DNA of 64,000 nucleotides. Origin: Gammaproteobacteria bacterium (GTDB lineage Bacteria > Pseudomonadota > Gammaproteobacteria > SZUA-140). Below the pieces are notes generated by a model. That model saw only the letters and a program-made list of their open reading frames with translations, made no database searches and was not told the origin of the DNA. A program made the position numbers and the translations under genes. Of the stretch, positions 9,458-19,507 are shown piece after piece. The stretch covers positions 124,001 to 188,000 of the forward strand of contig JADJQS010000008.1 of NCBI GenBank assembly GCA_016712635.1. Reading direction: 5' to 3'. Each line of letters starts with the position of its first letter. Within the stretch, counting starts at the first letter, position 1.

Positions 9458-9594
9458 AGGGGCGTCGTCCTTGTTATGGGGGGTGCAGGCCGGGAATACT
9501 CTAACAGTGGGTCGGGTTTTCGGCAAGCCGACGGGACGCGTCGCATCGGCTGCATCGCGGGACGCAGCAGAGACTGTAAAAACAGGGGTGAGAG

Positions 9595-9882
9595 ATGTCC
9601 TTGAATGACGGCGACGTGAAGCGGATTGCGCGCCTTGCGCGGCTCGAAATCGGCGCGGACGACGTGCCGCGCTACGCGCACGATCTTTCTGCCATCCTCG
9701 CGTTCGTCGAACAGATGGGGTCGGTCGATACCGGCGCGGTCGCGCCCATGGCGCACCCGCTCGACGCGGTGCAGCGTCTGCGCGAGGACGCGGTTACCGA
9801 AGATGATGCGCGCGCGGCCTTCCAGGCGATCGCGCCGCAGGTGGAGCGCGGACTGTACCTCGTCCCGAAAGTGATCGAATAA
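9595..9882 (+). CDS. gatC: Asp-tRNA(Asn)/Glu-tRNA(Gln) amidotransferase subunit C
   Basis: Small subunit of the GatCAB amidotransferase, which wraps around GatA and stabilises it. 95 residues; VKRIARLARLEI and the central FVEQMGSVDTGAVAPMAHP match the GatC profile. GAGAG precedes the ATG by 2-6 bases. First gene of gatCAB, divergent from mreB. Presence of the trio usually means that glutaminyl- or asparaginyl-tRNA is formed by transamidation. Confidence 0.95.
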   Translation: MSLNDGDVKRIARLARLEIGADDVPRYAHDLSAILAFVEQMGSVDTGAVAPMAHPLDAVQRLREDAVTEDDARAAFQAIAPQVERGLYLVPKVIE

Positions 9883-9931
9883 CCTTCCCGTCCCGCGAAC
9901 TTAATTTCCGCATACCCGCAGTCGAACGCCG

Positions 9932-11389
9932 ATGCATACCCAGTCGATCGCCGAATTGTCCGCCGCGCTGCGCTCGGGCCGCTTCTCGAGCGAGGAGCTG
10001 ACCCGGCACTACCTCGCGCGCATCGCCCGGCACGATCCCGGACTGAATTCCTTCATCAGCGTGACGGAGGAGAAGGCCCTCGCGGCGGCGCGCGCGGCCG
10101 ACGGCCGCCTGCGCTCCGGCGATGCCGGGCCGCTGACCGGCGTGCCCTACGCCAACAAGGACATCTTCTGCACGCGCGGCGTGAAAACCAGCTGCGGTTC
10201 GCGCATGCTGGACAACTTCATCGCCCCCTACGACGCCACGGTGGTCGAGCGCCTCGGACAGGCCGGCGTCGTCATGCTCGGCAAGACCAACATGGACGAG
10301 TTCGCCATGGGTTCCTCCAACGAGACCAGCTGGTACGGTCCGGTGCGCAACCCGTGGGACCGGGCGCGGGTCCCCGGCGGATCCTCCGGCGGCTCGGCGG
10401 CGGCCGTGGCGGCACGCCTGGCCCCGGCGGCGACCGGCACGGATACCGGCGGATCGATCCGCCAGCCGGCCGCGCTGTGCGGACTGACCGGATTCAAGCC
10501 GACCTACGGGCGCGTGTCCCGCTACGGCATGATCGCCTTCGCCTCCAGCCTGGACCAGGCCGGTCCGATCGCGACCAGCGCCGAGGACGCGGCGCTTCTG
10601 TTGACCGCCATGGCGGGTTTCGATGCGCGCGATTCCACCAGCCTGGAGCAGCCGGTGCCCGATTACCGCGCCATGCTGGATGAGGCCGCCGTCGCGGGAC
10701 TGACCATCGGTCTGCCGCGTGAATATTTCGGAGCGGGGCTGGACGCCGGCGTCGCGCGCGCAATCGAGGAGGCGATCGCCGTATATCGCCGCCTGGGCGC
10801 CAATGTGGTTGAGATCAGCCTGCCCAACAGCGCGCTGGCGGTGCCGACCTACTATGTGGTCGCCCCGGCCGAATGCTCTTCCAACCTGTCGCGTTTCGAC
10901 GGCGTGCGCTTCGGCCATCGCTGCGCGGAGCCGCGCAACCTGCTCGACCTGTACGAACGCAGCCGTGGCGAGGGCTTCGGGGCCGAGGTCAAGCGCCGCA
11001 TCATGATCGGCACGTATGTGCTGTCAGCCGGCTATTACGACGCCTACTACCTCAAGGCACAGAAGCTGCGGCGCCTGATCAGCGAGGATTTTCGCCGCGC
11101 CTTTGCCGAGGTTGACGTCATCCTGGGGCCGACGGCGCCGACCCCGGCGTTTCCGCTCGGCGCCAAGCAGGACGACCCGCTGACCATGTACCTGTGTGAC
11201 ATCTACACCATCGCGGTCAACCTCGCCGGGCTGCCCGCGCTGTCGCTGCCCTGCGGTTTCGCCGGCGGGCTTCCGGTCGGGCTTCAGCTCACCGGAAACT
11301 ATTTCGACGACGGCCGCCTGCTGGGGCTGGGTCACGCCTACCAGCGCGAGACCGACTGGCACCGGCGCATCCCGCCGGGATACGAATGA
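9932..11389 (+). CDS. gatA: Asp-tRNA(Asn)/Glu-tRNA(Gln) amidotransferase subunit A
   Basis: Glutaminase subunit of GatCAB, an amidase-signature enzyme that releases ammonia from glutamine. 485 residues. The Lys of the Ser-cisSer-Lys triad is in PYANKDIFC; the two serines lie in PGGSSGGSAAAVAAR and TGTDTGGSIRQPA. NMDEFAMGSSNE upstream is characteristic of GatA rather than other amidases. It begins 49 bases after gatC. Confidence 0.96.
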   Translation: MHTQSIAELSAALRSGRFSSEELTRHYLARIARHDPGLNSFISVTEEKALAAARAADGRLRSGDAGPLTGVPYANKDIFCTRGVKTSCGSRMLDNFIAPYDATVVERLGQAGVVMLGKTNMDEFAMGSSNETSWYGPVRNPWDRARVPGGSSGGSAAAVAARLAPAATGTDTGGSIRQPAALCGLTGFKPTYGRVSRYGMIAFASSLDQAGPIATSAEDAALLLTAMAGFDARDSTSLEQPVPDYRAMLDEAAVAGLTIGLPREYFGAGLDAGVARAIEEAIAVYRRLGANVVEISLPNSALAVPTYYVVAPAECSSNLSRFDGVRFGHRCAEPRNLLDLYERSRGEGFGAEVKRRIMIGTYVLSAGYYDAYYLKAQKLRRLISEDFRRAFAEVDVILGPTAPTPAFPLGAKQDDPLTMYLCDIYTIAVNLAGLPALSLPCGFAGGLPVGLQLTGNYFDDGRLLGLGHAYQRETDWHRRIPPGYE

Positions 11390-11485
11390 CGTGAGGCGTG
11401 AGGGGTGAGACGTGAGGAGTAAGACAAAAGGGCTGTTGAATTTTTCCACCTCACTCCTCACCCCTAACGCCTCACCTGTCTAAAA
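11390..11485. repeat. Imperfect inverted repeat of the GGCGTGAGGGGTGAG family
   Basis: Right after the gatA stop, GTGAGGCGTGAGGGGTGAG is followed about 50 bases later by CTCACTCCTCACCCCTAACG and CCTCAC, its near reverse complement. The arms can fold into a long hairpin between gatA and gatB. Related arms occur after gatB (12961) and near 63350-63480. Confidence 0.75.
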
Positions 11486-11532
11486 TAGAGCGCAACCAGA
11501 ATGGAAATCATGAACAGAGCGAGTGGTCGCTG

Positions 11533-12963
11533 ATGGACTGGGAAACCGTCATCGGGCTGGAGACGCACGTCCAGCTATTGACGAAGAGCAAGATCTTCTC
11601 GGGCGCCTCCACCGCCTACGGGGCTGAGCCCAATACCCAGGCCTGCGCGGTGGACCTCGGCCTGCCCGGCGTGCTGCCGGTGCTGAACCGCGAGGCGGTG
11701 CGGCTGGCGGTCAAGTTCGGCCTGGCGATCGGGGCGACCATCCAGCCCCGCTCCGTGTTCGCGCGCAAGAACTACTTCTATCCGGATCTGCCCAAGGGCT
11801 ACCAGATCAGCCAGTACGAGCTGCCGATCGTTTCGGACGGCCGCCTGGAGATCTCACCCGAGGGCGGGGACGCAAAGACAGTCACCATCGTGCGCGCCCA
11901 CCTGGAGGAGGACGCCGGCAAGTCGCTGCACGAGGACTTCCACGGCATGAGCGGCATCGACCTCAACCGCGCCGGTACCCCGCTGCTTGAGGTGGTGACC
12001 GCACCCGACCTGCGCTCCGCCGCCGAGGCGGTGGCCTACATGAAGAAGCTGCACACCCTGGTGCGTTACCTCGAGGTCAGCGACGGCAACATGCAGGAGG
12101 GCTCCTTCCGCTGCGACGCCAACGTGTCCGTCCGCCCGCGCGGCAGTGACAGGCTGGGCACGCGCACCGAAATCAAGAACCTCAACTCCTTCCGCTTCGT
12201 CGAGCGTGCGATCGAGTTCGAGATCGCGCGCCAGATCGAGGTGCTCGAAGGCGGCGGCAGGATCGTGCAGGAGACGCGGCTGTACGACCCCGACCGCCAC
12301 GAGACGCGCCCCATGCGCAGCAAGGAGGAGGCCTACGACTACCGCTACTTCCCCGACCCCGACCTGCTCCCGGTGGCGCTCGACGAGGCCTTCATCGCGG
12401 TGGTGCGCGGCACCTTGCCGGAATTGCCGGACGCCAGGCGCGATCGCTTCATGCGCGAGTTCGGCCTGACCGCGTACGAGGCGGAGGTGCTGACCGCGAG
12501 CCGCGAGCTGGCCGATTACTACGAGGCCGTCGTGACCGCCTGCGCCAGCCCGAAGCCGGCGGCGAACTGGGTGATGGGAGACCTGCTCGGCGCGCTCAAC
12601 AAGGAGGGGCGCGAGATCGGCGCCTCCCCCGTCAGTCCCGCCCTGCTGGGCGGACTGGTCCGCCGTATCGACGACAACACCATCTCCGGCAAGCTCGCCA
12701 AACAGGTGTTCGAGGCGATGTGGTCCGGCGAGGGAGACGCGGATGCGGTCATCGCCAGGAAAGGCCTGCGCCAGATCACCGACAGCGGCGCGATCGAGCA
12801 GGCGGTGGACAAGGTGCTCGCCGACAATCCGCAGCAGGTCGAGCAGTTCCGCGCCGGCAAGGACAAGGTGATCGGCTTCCTGGTCGGCCAGATCATGAAG
12901 GCGACCCAGGGCAAGGCCAATCCGGCGCAGGTGAATGAGTTGCTGTTAAAGAAACTGAAGTGA
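11533..12963 (+). CDS. gatB: Asp-tRNA(Asn)/Glu-tRNA(Gln) amidotransferase subunit B
   Basis: Kinase/transamidase subunit of GatCAB that activates Glu-tRNA(Gln) or Asp-tRNA(Asn) and accepts ammonia from GatA. 476 residues. WETVIGLETHVQL at the N-terminus, FARKNYFYPDLPKGYQISQ and SFRCDANVSVRPRG are GatB signatures; the C-terminal 150 residues form the YqeY-like tRNA-binding tail. The 143-base spacer from gatA contains the inverted repeat at 11390-11485. Confidence 0.97.
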   Translation: MDWETVIGLETHVQLLTKSKIFSGASTAYGAEPNTQACAVDLGLPGVLPVLNREAVRLAVKFGLAIGATIQPRSVFARKNYFYPDLPKGYQISQYELPIVSDGRLEISPEGGDAKTVTIVRAHLEEDAGKSLHEDFHGMSGIDLNRAGTPLLEVVTAPDLRSAAEAVAYMKKLHTLVRYLEVSDGNMQEGSFRCDANVSVRPRGSDRLGTRTEIKNLNSFRFVERAIEFEIARQIEVLEGGGRIVQETRLYDPDRHETRPMRSKEEAYDYRYFPDPDLLPVALDEAFIAVVRGTLPELPDARRDRFMREFGLTAYEAEVLTASRELADYYEAVVTACASPKPAANWVMGDLLGALNKEGREIGASPVSPALLGGLVRRIDDNTISGKLAKQVFEAMWSGEGDADAVIARKGLRQITDSGAIEQAVDKVLADNPQQVEQFRAGKDKVIGFLVGQIMKATQGKANPAQVNELLLKKLK

Positions 12964-13153
12964 GGCGTGAGGGGTGAGGAATTAGGGGTAAAAGAAGAAA
13001 AATACTAATTTAAAAAGTACTGGACAAGGAAAATGCAGCGAGCAAACTCCTGTCGCCTCACGCCTCACGCCTCACGCCTCACGCCTCACGCCTCACGCCT
13101 CACGCCTCACGCCTCACGCCTCACGCCTCACGCCTCACGCCTCACGCCTCACG
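12961..13153. repeat. Inverted-repeat element ending in a (CGCCTCA)n heptamer tract
   Basis: The gatB stop is followed by GAGGCGTGAGGGGTGAGG. About 75 bases further on lies a perfect tandem array of the 7-mer CGCCTCA, roughly 14 copies over 13054-13153. The array is complementary to the left arm, so the whole looks like one inverted-repeat element whose right arm has expanded. It sits between convergent gatB and the JAMM gene. No direct repeat-spacer structure is present, so this is not CRISPR. Confidence 0.9.
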
Positions 13154-13161
13154 TATTGTGT

Positions 13162-13614
13162 TCATTCTTCAATTTCCAGCGTTACTTCGCTTGCCCCTCC
13201 CGCCCGGATCCGGTATCCCCGCATCTCCAGCACCCCCTTGGTGTCGAGCGAGATGATCAGGTATACGGCATCGGGATAGCCGGCCTCGGCGATGTCGACA
13301 GTCGAGGGCGCGGCGGGGCTGGCGGGGTGCGAGTGGTAGATGGCAAGCAGATCCTCGCCCGACTCACGCATTTCGCGCAGCGCGGCGATCTGGGCCCGGG
13401 GATCCATCCGGTAGCGGGAGCTCGGATGCGGGGCGGTGTTGGCGACGCGGATGCTGCGCGAGGCGCCGCCCCCGCGGGCGCTGATCAGGCCGCAAACCTC
13501 CTGTCCCGGAAGGACGCGGGCGTGATCGAGCAGCTCGTTCACGATGCGGCGCGGCAGCCGGAGCGCATCGTCCGCATGACTGCTCCCGTCCGTCGTCAAT
13601 CCCCGTGCGTTCAC
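13162..13614 (-). CDS. M67 (JAMM/MPN+) metallopeptidase family protein
   Basis: 150-residue Mov34/MPN domain protein. The zinc motif is YHSHPASPAAPSTVD, with a Glu upstream in PGQEVCGL, so the JAMM catalytic set (E, HxH, S, D) looks complete. Bacterial stand-alone forms cut the C-terminal tail of ubiquitin-like sulfur carriers (ThiS/MoaD type) in cysteine or cofactor synthesis; that role is inferred because no sulfur carrier gene is adjacent. The start is GTG, overlapping the prmC TGA as GTGA, so it is probably the last gene of the hemA-prfA-prmC operon. Confidence 0.85.
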   Translation of the reverse strand: MNARGLTTDGSSHADDALRLPRRIVNELLDHARVLPGQEVCGLISARGGGASRSIRVANTAPHPSSRYRMDPRAQIAALREMRESGEDLLAIYHSHPASPAAPSTVDIAEAGYPDAVYLIISLDTKGVLEMRGYRIRAGGASEVTLEIEE

Positions 13615-14494
13615 GTGGCGGGATCCCCCCGGTGACTGGCCGCTGTCGCCCGCCTGTGTCCGCCGATGTCGACACGGTGTTCGATCCGGTCATATCCGCG
13701 CTGCCGGAGCAGGTCGGCGACGGCGTCGGCCTGGTCGTAACCGTGCTCGAGCAGCAGCCAGCCGTCGGGGACCAGGTGCGCCGGCGCCGCGGCGACGATG
13801 CGTGCGATCGCCTCCAGTCCGTTGCCGCCGGTGGTCAGCGCCACGCGCGGTTCGTGCGGCAGGTCGCCCTGCTGCAGGTGAGGGTCGCCGGCGTCGACGT
13901 AGGGTGGATTGGAGACGATCAGATCGAACCGTTCTCCGTCGAGCGCAGCGCACCAGTCACCCAGGCGGAACTCGACCTCCGCGGCCCCGAGTCGCGTTGC
14001 GTTTTCCCGCGCAATCTCGAGCGCCGCGGGGCTGATGTCGGTCGCTACGACACGGGACGCCGGGCGCTCCAGCGCCACGGTCAGCGCGATGGCGCCGCTG
14101 CCGGTGCCGAGGTCGGCAACGCGCCGGGGTGCGCCGTCAGGCAGCCGTTCCAGCGCGAGGTCGATCAGGAGCTCGGTCTCCGGCCGGGGGATCAGCGTGG
14201 CGGGGGTGACACGGAAGCGGCGCGACCAGAATTCGCGCTCGCCGGTCAGGTAGGCGATCGGTTCGCCCTGGGCTCGGCGCGCGACGAGGTGGCGGAAGCG
14301 CAGCATGGCCGCGGGATCGGGCGCCATCTCAGGGCGCGCCAGCAACTGCGTGCGCGAGCGCCCGATGACGTGGCCGAGCAGGACCTCGGCGTCGAGGCGC
14401 GGGCTGTCGCTGCACGATGCAAGCTGGCGCGTGGCCCAGGCCAGTGTCGCCTGGACGCTGGCTGCGGCGGACAGAGCCGGGTCGGCGGTCAGGG

Positions 14495-14498
<4 letters not shown>
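13611..14498 (-). CDS. prmC: Release factor glutamine methyltransferase
   Basis: SAM-dependent N5-glutamine methyltransferase that modifies the GGQ motif of RF1 and RF2. 295 residues: N-terminal helical domain with PRLDAEVLLGHVIGRSR, SAM motif VADLGTGSGAIALTVALE, and the catalytic NPPY in FDLIVSNPPYVD. The ATG overlaps the prfA stop by 4 bases, coupling the enzyme to its substrate. Confidence 0.96.
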
Positions 14499-15580
<1,082 letters not shown>

Positions 15581-15583
15581 GGA

Positions 15584-16846
15584 TTACTCGTCCGGATCCT
15601 TCAGGTCGAGCAGCTCGCGCGCGGCGCGCAGCAGGTCGTTGCGCCCCTCGAAGCCGGCACGGCGCATCTGCGCCGTCAGGTCGTGCGCGAGCTTGTTGGT
15701 CAGCGCGTAGGCGAGGAGCGCGAGGACCTTGTCGGGATCGGCGCCGCTGCGCAGCATGCGGCGGGCCTTTTCCAGTTCTCCCTCGCGCAACGCCTCGGCA
15801 TGATCGCGGTATGCGCGGATGGCGGTGACGGCGTCGAGCGAGCGCAGCCAGCCCATGAAGCGCAGGGTCTGCGCATCGATGATGTCCTCCGCCTGCAGCG
15901 CGGCCTGCTGGCGCGAACGCAGGCCCTCGTCGATGATCTCCTTGAGGTCGTCCACGGTGTAGAGGTAGACGTCGTTGAGCGAGCCCACCTCGGGCTCGAT
16001 GTCGCGCGGCACGGCGATGTCGACCATCAGCATGGGCCGGTGCCGGCGCGCCTTGACCGCGCGCTCCACCGCGCCCTTGCCGAGGATGGGCAGCTGGCTC
16101 GCGGTAGAGGAGATCACGATGTCGGCTTCGGCGAGGTAGGCCGGGATCTCGGCCAGCGTGATGGCCAGCCCGTTGACGGCTTTCACCAGGTTCTCGGCGC
16201 GCGCCAGCGTGCGGTTGGCGATGATCAGGCGCTGGATGCCGTTTTCGCGCAGATGGCGCGCGGCCAGCTCGATGGTGTCGCCGGCGCCGATGAGCAGCGC
16301 GGTGTGTCCCGCGAGCGAGCTGAAGATCTGCCTGGCGAGGCTCACGGCCGCGAACGCCACCGATACCGGGCTCGCCCCGATCGCGGTATCGGTGCGGATC
16401 TGCTTGGCGACGGAGAAGGTGTGCTCGAACAGCTTGTTGAGGAGCTTGCCTACGGTCCCGGCCTGTTTGGCCGCTAAATAGGCATCCTTGATCTGTCCAA
16501 GGATCTGGGGTTCGCCCAGGATCATGGAGTCCAGCCCGCTCGCCACCCGCAGCAGGTGCCTTACCGCGCCCTGGTCGGGATGAGTGTAGAGATAGGGTTC
16601 GATCTCCTCCGGGCGCAGCTTGTGGTACTCGCGGAACCAGTCGATGACGATGCGGCCGTCCGGCTGGTCGAGGCAGCATACCAGCTCGGTGCGGTTGCAG
16701 GTGGACAGTATGGCCGCCTCGCTGATGTGGACGTTCGATGTGAGGTCGCGCAGGATCGTCGGCAGCCGGTCGGGCGGGAACGCCACGCGCTCCCGCACCG
16801 GCAGAGGAGCCGTCTTATGATTGAGGCCGATGGCGACTAACGGCAT
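15584..16846 (-). CDS. hemA: Glutamyl-tRNA reductase
   Basis: First committed enzyme of C5 tetrapyrrole synthesis, reducing Glu-tRNA to glutamate-1-semialdehyde with NADPH. 420 residues from ATG 16846 (MPLVAIGLNHKTAPL). The catalytic Cys is in ILSTCNRTELV near residue 50; the NADPH fold has LLIGAGDTIELAARHL. SGLDSMILGEPQILGQ is the standard GluTR signature. First gene of the hemA-prfA-prmC operon, divergent from the TPR lipoprotein gene. Confidence 0.97.
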   Translation of the reverse strand: MPLVAIGLNHKTAPLPVRERVAFPPDRLPTILRDLTSNVHISEAAILSTCNRTELVCCLDQPDGRIVIDWFREYHKLRPEEIEPYLYTHPDQGAVRHLLRVASGLDSMILGEPQILGQIKDAYLAAKQAGTVGKLLNKLFEHTFSVAKQIRTDTAIGASPVSVAFAAVSLARQIFSSLAGHTALLIGAGDTIELAARHLRENGIQRLIIANRTLARAENLVKAVNGLAITLAEIPAYLAEADIVISSTASQLPILGKGAVERAVKARRHRPMLMVDIAVPRDIEPEVGSLNDVYLYTVDDLKEIIDEGLRSRQQAALQAEDIIDAQTLRFMGWLRSLDAVTAIRAYRDHAEALREGELEKARRMLRSGADPDKVLALLAYALTNKLAHDLTAQMRRAGFEGRNDLLRAARELLDLKDPDE

Positions 16847-17017
16847 GGATGTCCGCCCGGCGTATCCGTGCACGCCAGCAATGTCTTGGTTCGGGTTTGA
16901 TGAGCAGGGACAATTTTAACTGATTTTCTTGAGATAAAAGGCTATTATTGTGCTGTCAGACTGTCCCCGGAAGCGCCTGATCAAGCCTTCCCGCTTTTGT
17001 CCACGAAGGACCGGCAT

Positions 17018-18754
17018 ATGCGAAGCTCACCTTTAACTGTTCTGGCGGGAGTCCTCTGTGCGGGGCTTTCCGCCTGTTCCACTATGGGCGTGCACGAACA
17101 GGGGGCCGCATTCGCGCCGGCGTCCGCGGCGGGGGAAACCGCGCACGGAGCCGCTCCGGATTTCCCCTCCATAGAGCTCAGCGGCGAGCTATTGTATCAG
17201 ATCCTCGAGGCCGAGATCGCGTTGCAGCGCCGCCACTACGACGTCGCCGGGGCGCGTTATCTCGAATTGACTGAGGCGACACGCGATCCGCGCTTTGCAG
17301 AAATGGCGACGAAGATCGCCATCTTCTCCCGCGATGACGCCCACGCCCTTCAGGCCGCGCGGCTCTGGACGGAGCTCGATCCCGCCCAGATCGAGGCGCA
17401 TCAGATGGTGGTCGTCGCCTCCATCAGGACGGGCGAGGTGGATGCCGCCCTGCCGCACATAGAATTTCTGCTGGAACCGCGCGAAGGGTTCGAAGATGGA
17501 TTCAATCTCATCGCCAGCCTGCTGAGCCGCGATGAGGACGTTGCCGCCGCATTACAGCTTCTGGAGCGGTACATCGCCGGGCACGACGACAACCGGATGG
17601 CGTATTTCAATTACGCCCAGTTCGCGGTCCGCATGGGGCAGCTGGCCAAGGCGGAGGAGGCGATTGACCGCTGTCTCGCGCTGGAGCCAGGCGCGGTCGA
17701 CGCCATCGCCCTTCGCGTCAGGGTGCTGCAGCAGCAGAGACGTGAAGCGGAGGCGCTCAACTTCATGGCGGAGTCGGCGCGGCGGTTTCCCGAGGATACG
17801 CGGCTCGGCCTGATGTACGCCCGCATGCTGGTCGACGCCAAACGGCTGGAAGAGGCGACCGCGCAGTATGAGCTGGTGCTCGGCCGGATGGGGCCCGACA
17901 CGGACGTCCTGCTGGCTCTCGGGATGATCAACCTGCAGCTCAACCGCCTCGGCGATGCGGAGAAATACCTGCTCCAGGCCGCGCAGGACAAAGGCGCAGG
18001 CAACGATGCACTGTTCTATCTGGGCCTGCTCGAGGAAGGTCGCAACAACGCCGCCGCCGCCATCGGACACTATGCCGCCGTGGCGGGCAGCAGCCTGTAT
18101 CCCGAGGCGCGGATACGCATCGTGGTTCTGCTCGCCGGTGAAGGGCGCATGGACGAGGCGCGCGAACAGCTGAACACCCTGCGTATGCAGTTCCCCGACC
18201 AGCAGAAACGCCTCTACCAGGTCGAGGGCGAGATTCTGCGCGGCGCCGGCCGGAGCGAGGAGGCGATGAAGGTCCTCAGCGCGGCGCTTGATTCCAGCCC
18301 GGGCGATTTTGACCTGCTCTACCAGCGCGCCATCACGGCGGACTCCCTGGGCCAGATGGACGTCTTCGAAGACGACCTGCGCGCCATTATCGAGCGCGAT
18401 CCCGACAACGTCGACGCCCTCAATACGCTCGGCTATACGCTCGCTGACCGCACCGACCGCTACGAAGAGGCCTACGTGTACATCCAGCGCGCACTCGCCC
18501 GGAGCCCGCAGAACAACGCGATCCTGGACAGCATGGGCTGGGTGCTGTATCGCCTGGGCAATCACAAGGAGGCCATCAAGTACCTGCGCCGTTCGCTGGA
18601 GATCAAGCAGGATCACGAGGTCGCCGCGCATCTGGGCGAGGTGCTGTGGGTCTCCGGCGCGCGCGAGGAGGCGATCAACGTGTGGGAACAGGCGCTGGAG
18701 CTGTTCCCGGACGACAAGCTGCTGCTGGATGTCATGAAACGATTCGGCCAGTGA
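17018..18754 (+). CDS. Tetratricopeptide-repeat outer-membrane lipoprotein
   Basis: 578 residues from ATG 17018, with AAGGA 8-12 bases upstream. Signal peptide with lipobox LSAC, acylated Cys about residue 20. The rest is almost wholly TPR helices, with well-formed repeats such as AYFNYAQFAVRMGQLAKAEEAID and, near the C-terminus, AILDSMGWVLYRLGNHKEAIKYL. The same gene lies between hemA and lolB in many gammaproteobacteria, including pseudomonads. Probably a protein-protein scaffold at the outer membrane; partners are unknown. Confidence 0.88.
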   Translation: MRSSPLTVLAGVLCAGLSACSTMGVHEQGAAFAPASAAGETAHGAAPDFPSIELSGELLYQILEAEIALQRRHYDVAGARYLELTEATRDPRFAEMATKIAIFSRDDAHALQAARLWTELDPAQIEAHQMVVVASIRTGEVDAALPHIEFLLEPREGFEDGFNLIASLLSRDEDVAAALQLLERYIAGHDDNRMAYFNYAQFAVRMGQLAKAEEAIDRCLALEPGAVDAIALRVRVLQQQRREAEALNFMAESARRFPEDTRLGLMYARMLVDAKRLEEATAQYELVLGRMGPDTDVLLALGMINLQLNRLGDAEKYLLQAAQDKGAGNDALFYLGLLEEGRNNAAAAIGHYAAVAGSSLYPEARIRIVVLLAGEGRMDEAREQLNTLRMQFPDQQKRLYQVEGEILRGAGRSEEAMKVLSAALDSSPGDFDLLYQRAITADSLGQMDVFEDDLRAIIERDPDNVDALNTLGYTLADRTDRYEEAYVYIQRALARSPQNNAILDSMGWVLYRLGNHKEAIKYLRRSLEIKQDHEVAAHLGEVLWVSGAREEAINVWEQALELFPDDKLLLDVMKRFGQ

Positions 18755-18823
18755 GCGCGCGGACAGACTCCATGGCCGCCGTGGATTGAGCTTCCGCCCG
18801 ATGCCTTTCGTGCCCCGTATGCG

Positions 18824-19453
18824 ATGATCCGTCGCTGCTCCTTCCCGCGAATACTGACGGGAATCCTGCTTCCCCTGCTCGTCATCTCCTGCGCCTCGGT
18901 GCCGGACGGCCCGTCGCTGCCGCACGGGGAGACCGACACCGCCTGGTCCGCGCGCCGCGCGGCCCTGCAGGGGATGCAGTCCTGGGATTTCAGCGGCCGC
19001 ATCTCGGTGAGCGGCCCGGATGGTTCCTGGAACGCGCGTATCCGCTGGGCCCAGCGGGGTGATGCCTACGACATCGATTTCATGTCGCTGTTCGGGCAGA
19101 GGGTGGCGCGGATGGAGAGCAGCGGGGGCGCCGTGGCACTGCAGCTGCCGAACGAGGAACCGCTGCGCGCCGCGACCGCCGGAGAACTGCTGGCGGCGAG
19201 CTTTGGCTGGTCTGCGCCGGTTGACGCACTGCGTTACTGGGTGCTCGGGACTCCGCAGCCGCGGCATGAGGCGACGACCCGGCTCGACGGGCGCGGCCGC
19301 CTGTCCAGCCTCGAGCAGGAAGGCTGGCGTATCGAGTATCCGCAGTACATCGGCGTCGGGGGGGCGGCAGGCGACCTGCCCCGCAAGCTCACCCTGGAGG
19401 GCGCGTCCCTGAGCATCCGCCTGGTGATCGATGACTGGTATCTCGCGGAGTGA
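18824..19453 (+). CDS. lolB: Outer-membrane lipoprotein receptor LolB
   Basis: Accepts lipoproteins from periplasmic LolA and inserts them into the outer membrane. 209 residues, lipobox VISC (Cys23). WDFSGRISVSGPDGSWNARIRW is typical of the LolB N-terminal strands, and SFGWSAPVDALRYWVLG matches the family. First gene of the conserved lolB-ispE-prs-rplY-pth-ychF run; its stop is 54 bases before the ispE ATG. Confidence 0.93.
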   Translation: MIRRCSFPRILTGILLPLLVISCASVPDGPSLPHGETDTAWSARRAALQGMQSWDFSGRISVSGPDGSWNARIRWAQRGDAYDIDFMSLFGQRVARMESSGGAVALQLPNEEPLRAATAGELLAASFGWSAPVDALRYWVLGTPQPRHEATTRLDGRGRLSSLEQEGWRIEYPQYIGVGGAAGDLPRKLTLEGASLSIRLVIDDWYLAE

Positions 19454-19507
19454 GTGAGACTCCGGTCCTTGTGGCGTATACTGTCGCGGTTTCCGCAGGC
19501 CCCGCCG

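Noticed and set aside
13054..13153. CRISPR array
   Set aside because: The units abut with no spacers and are only 7 bases long.
13033..13635. Plus-strand frame with repeated LTPHASR peptide
   Set aside because: It is a translation of the 7-bp tandem repeat and then runs antisense through the JAMM gene; no ribosome site.
19454..19507. GTG 19454 as the ispE start
   Set aside because: It directly follows the lolB stop and adds 18 basic residues absent from the family; ATG 19508 is preferred.
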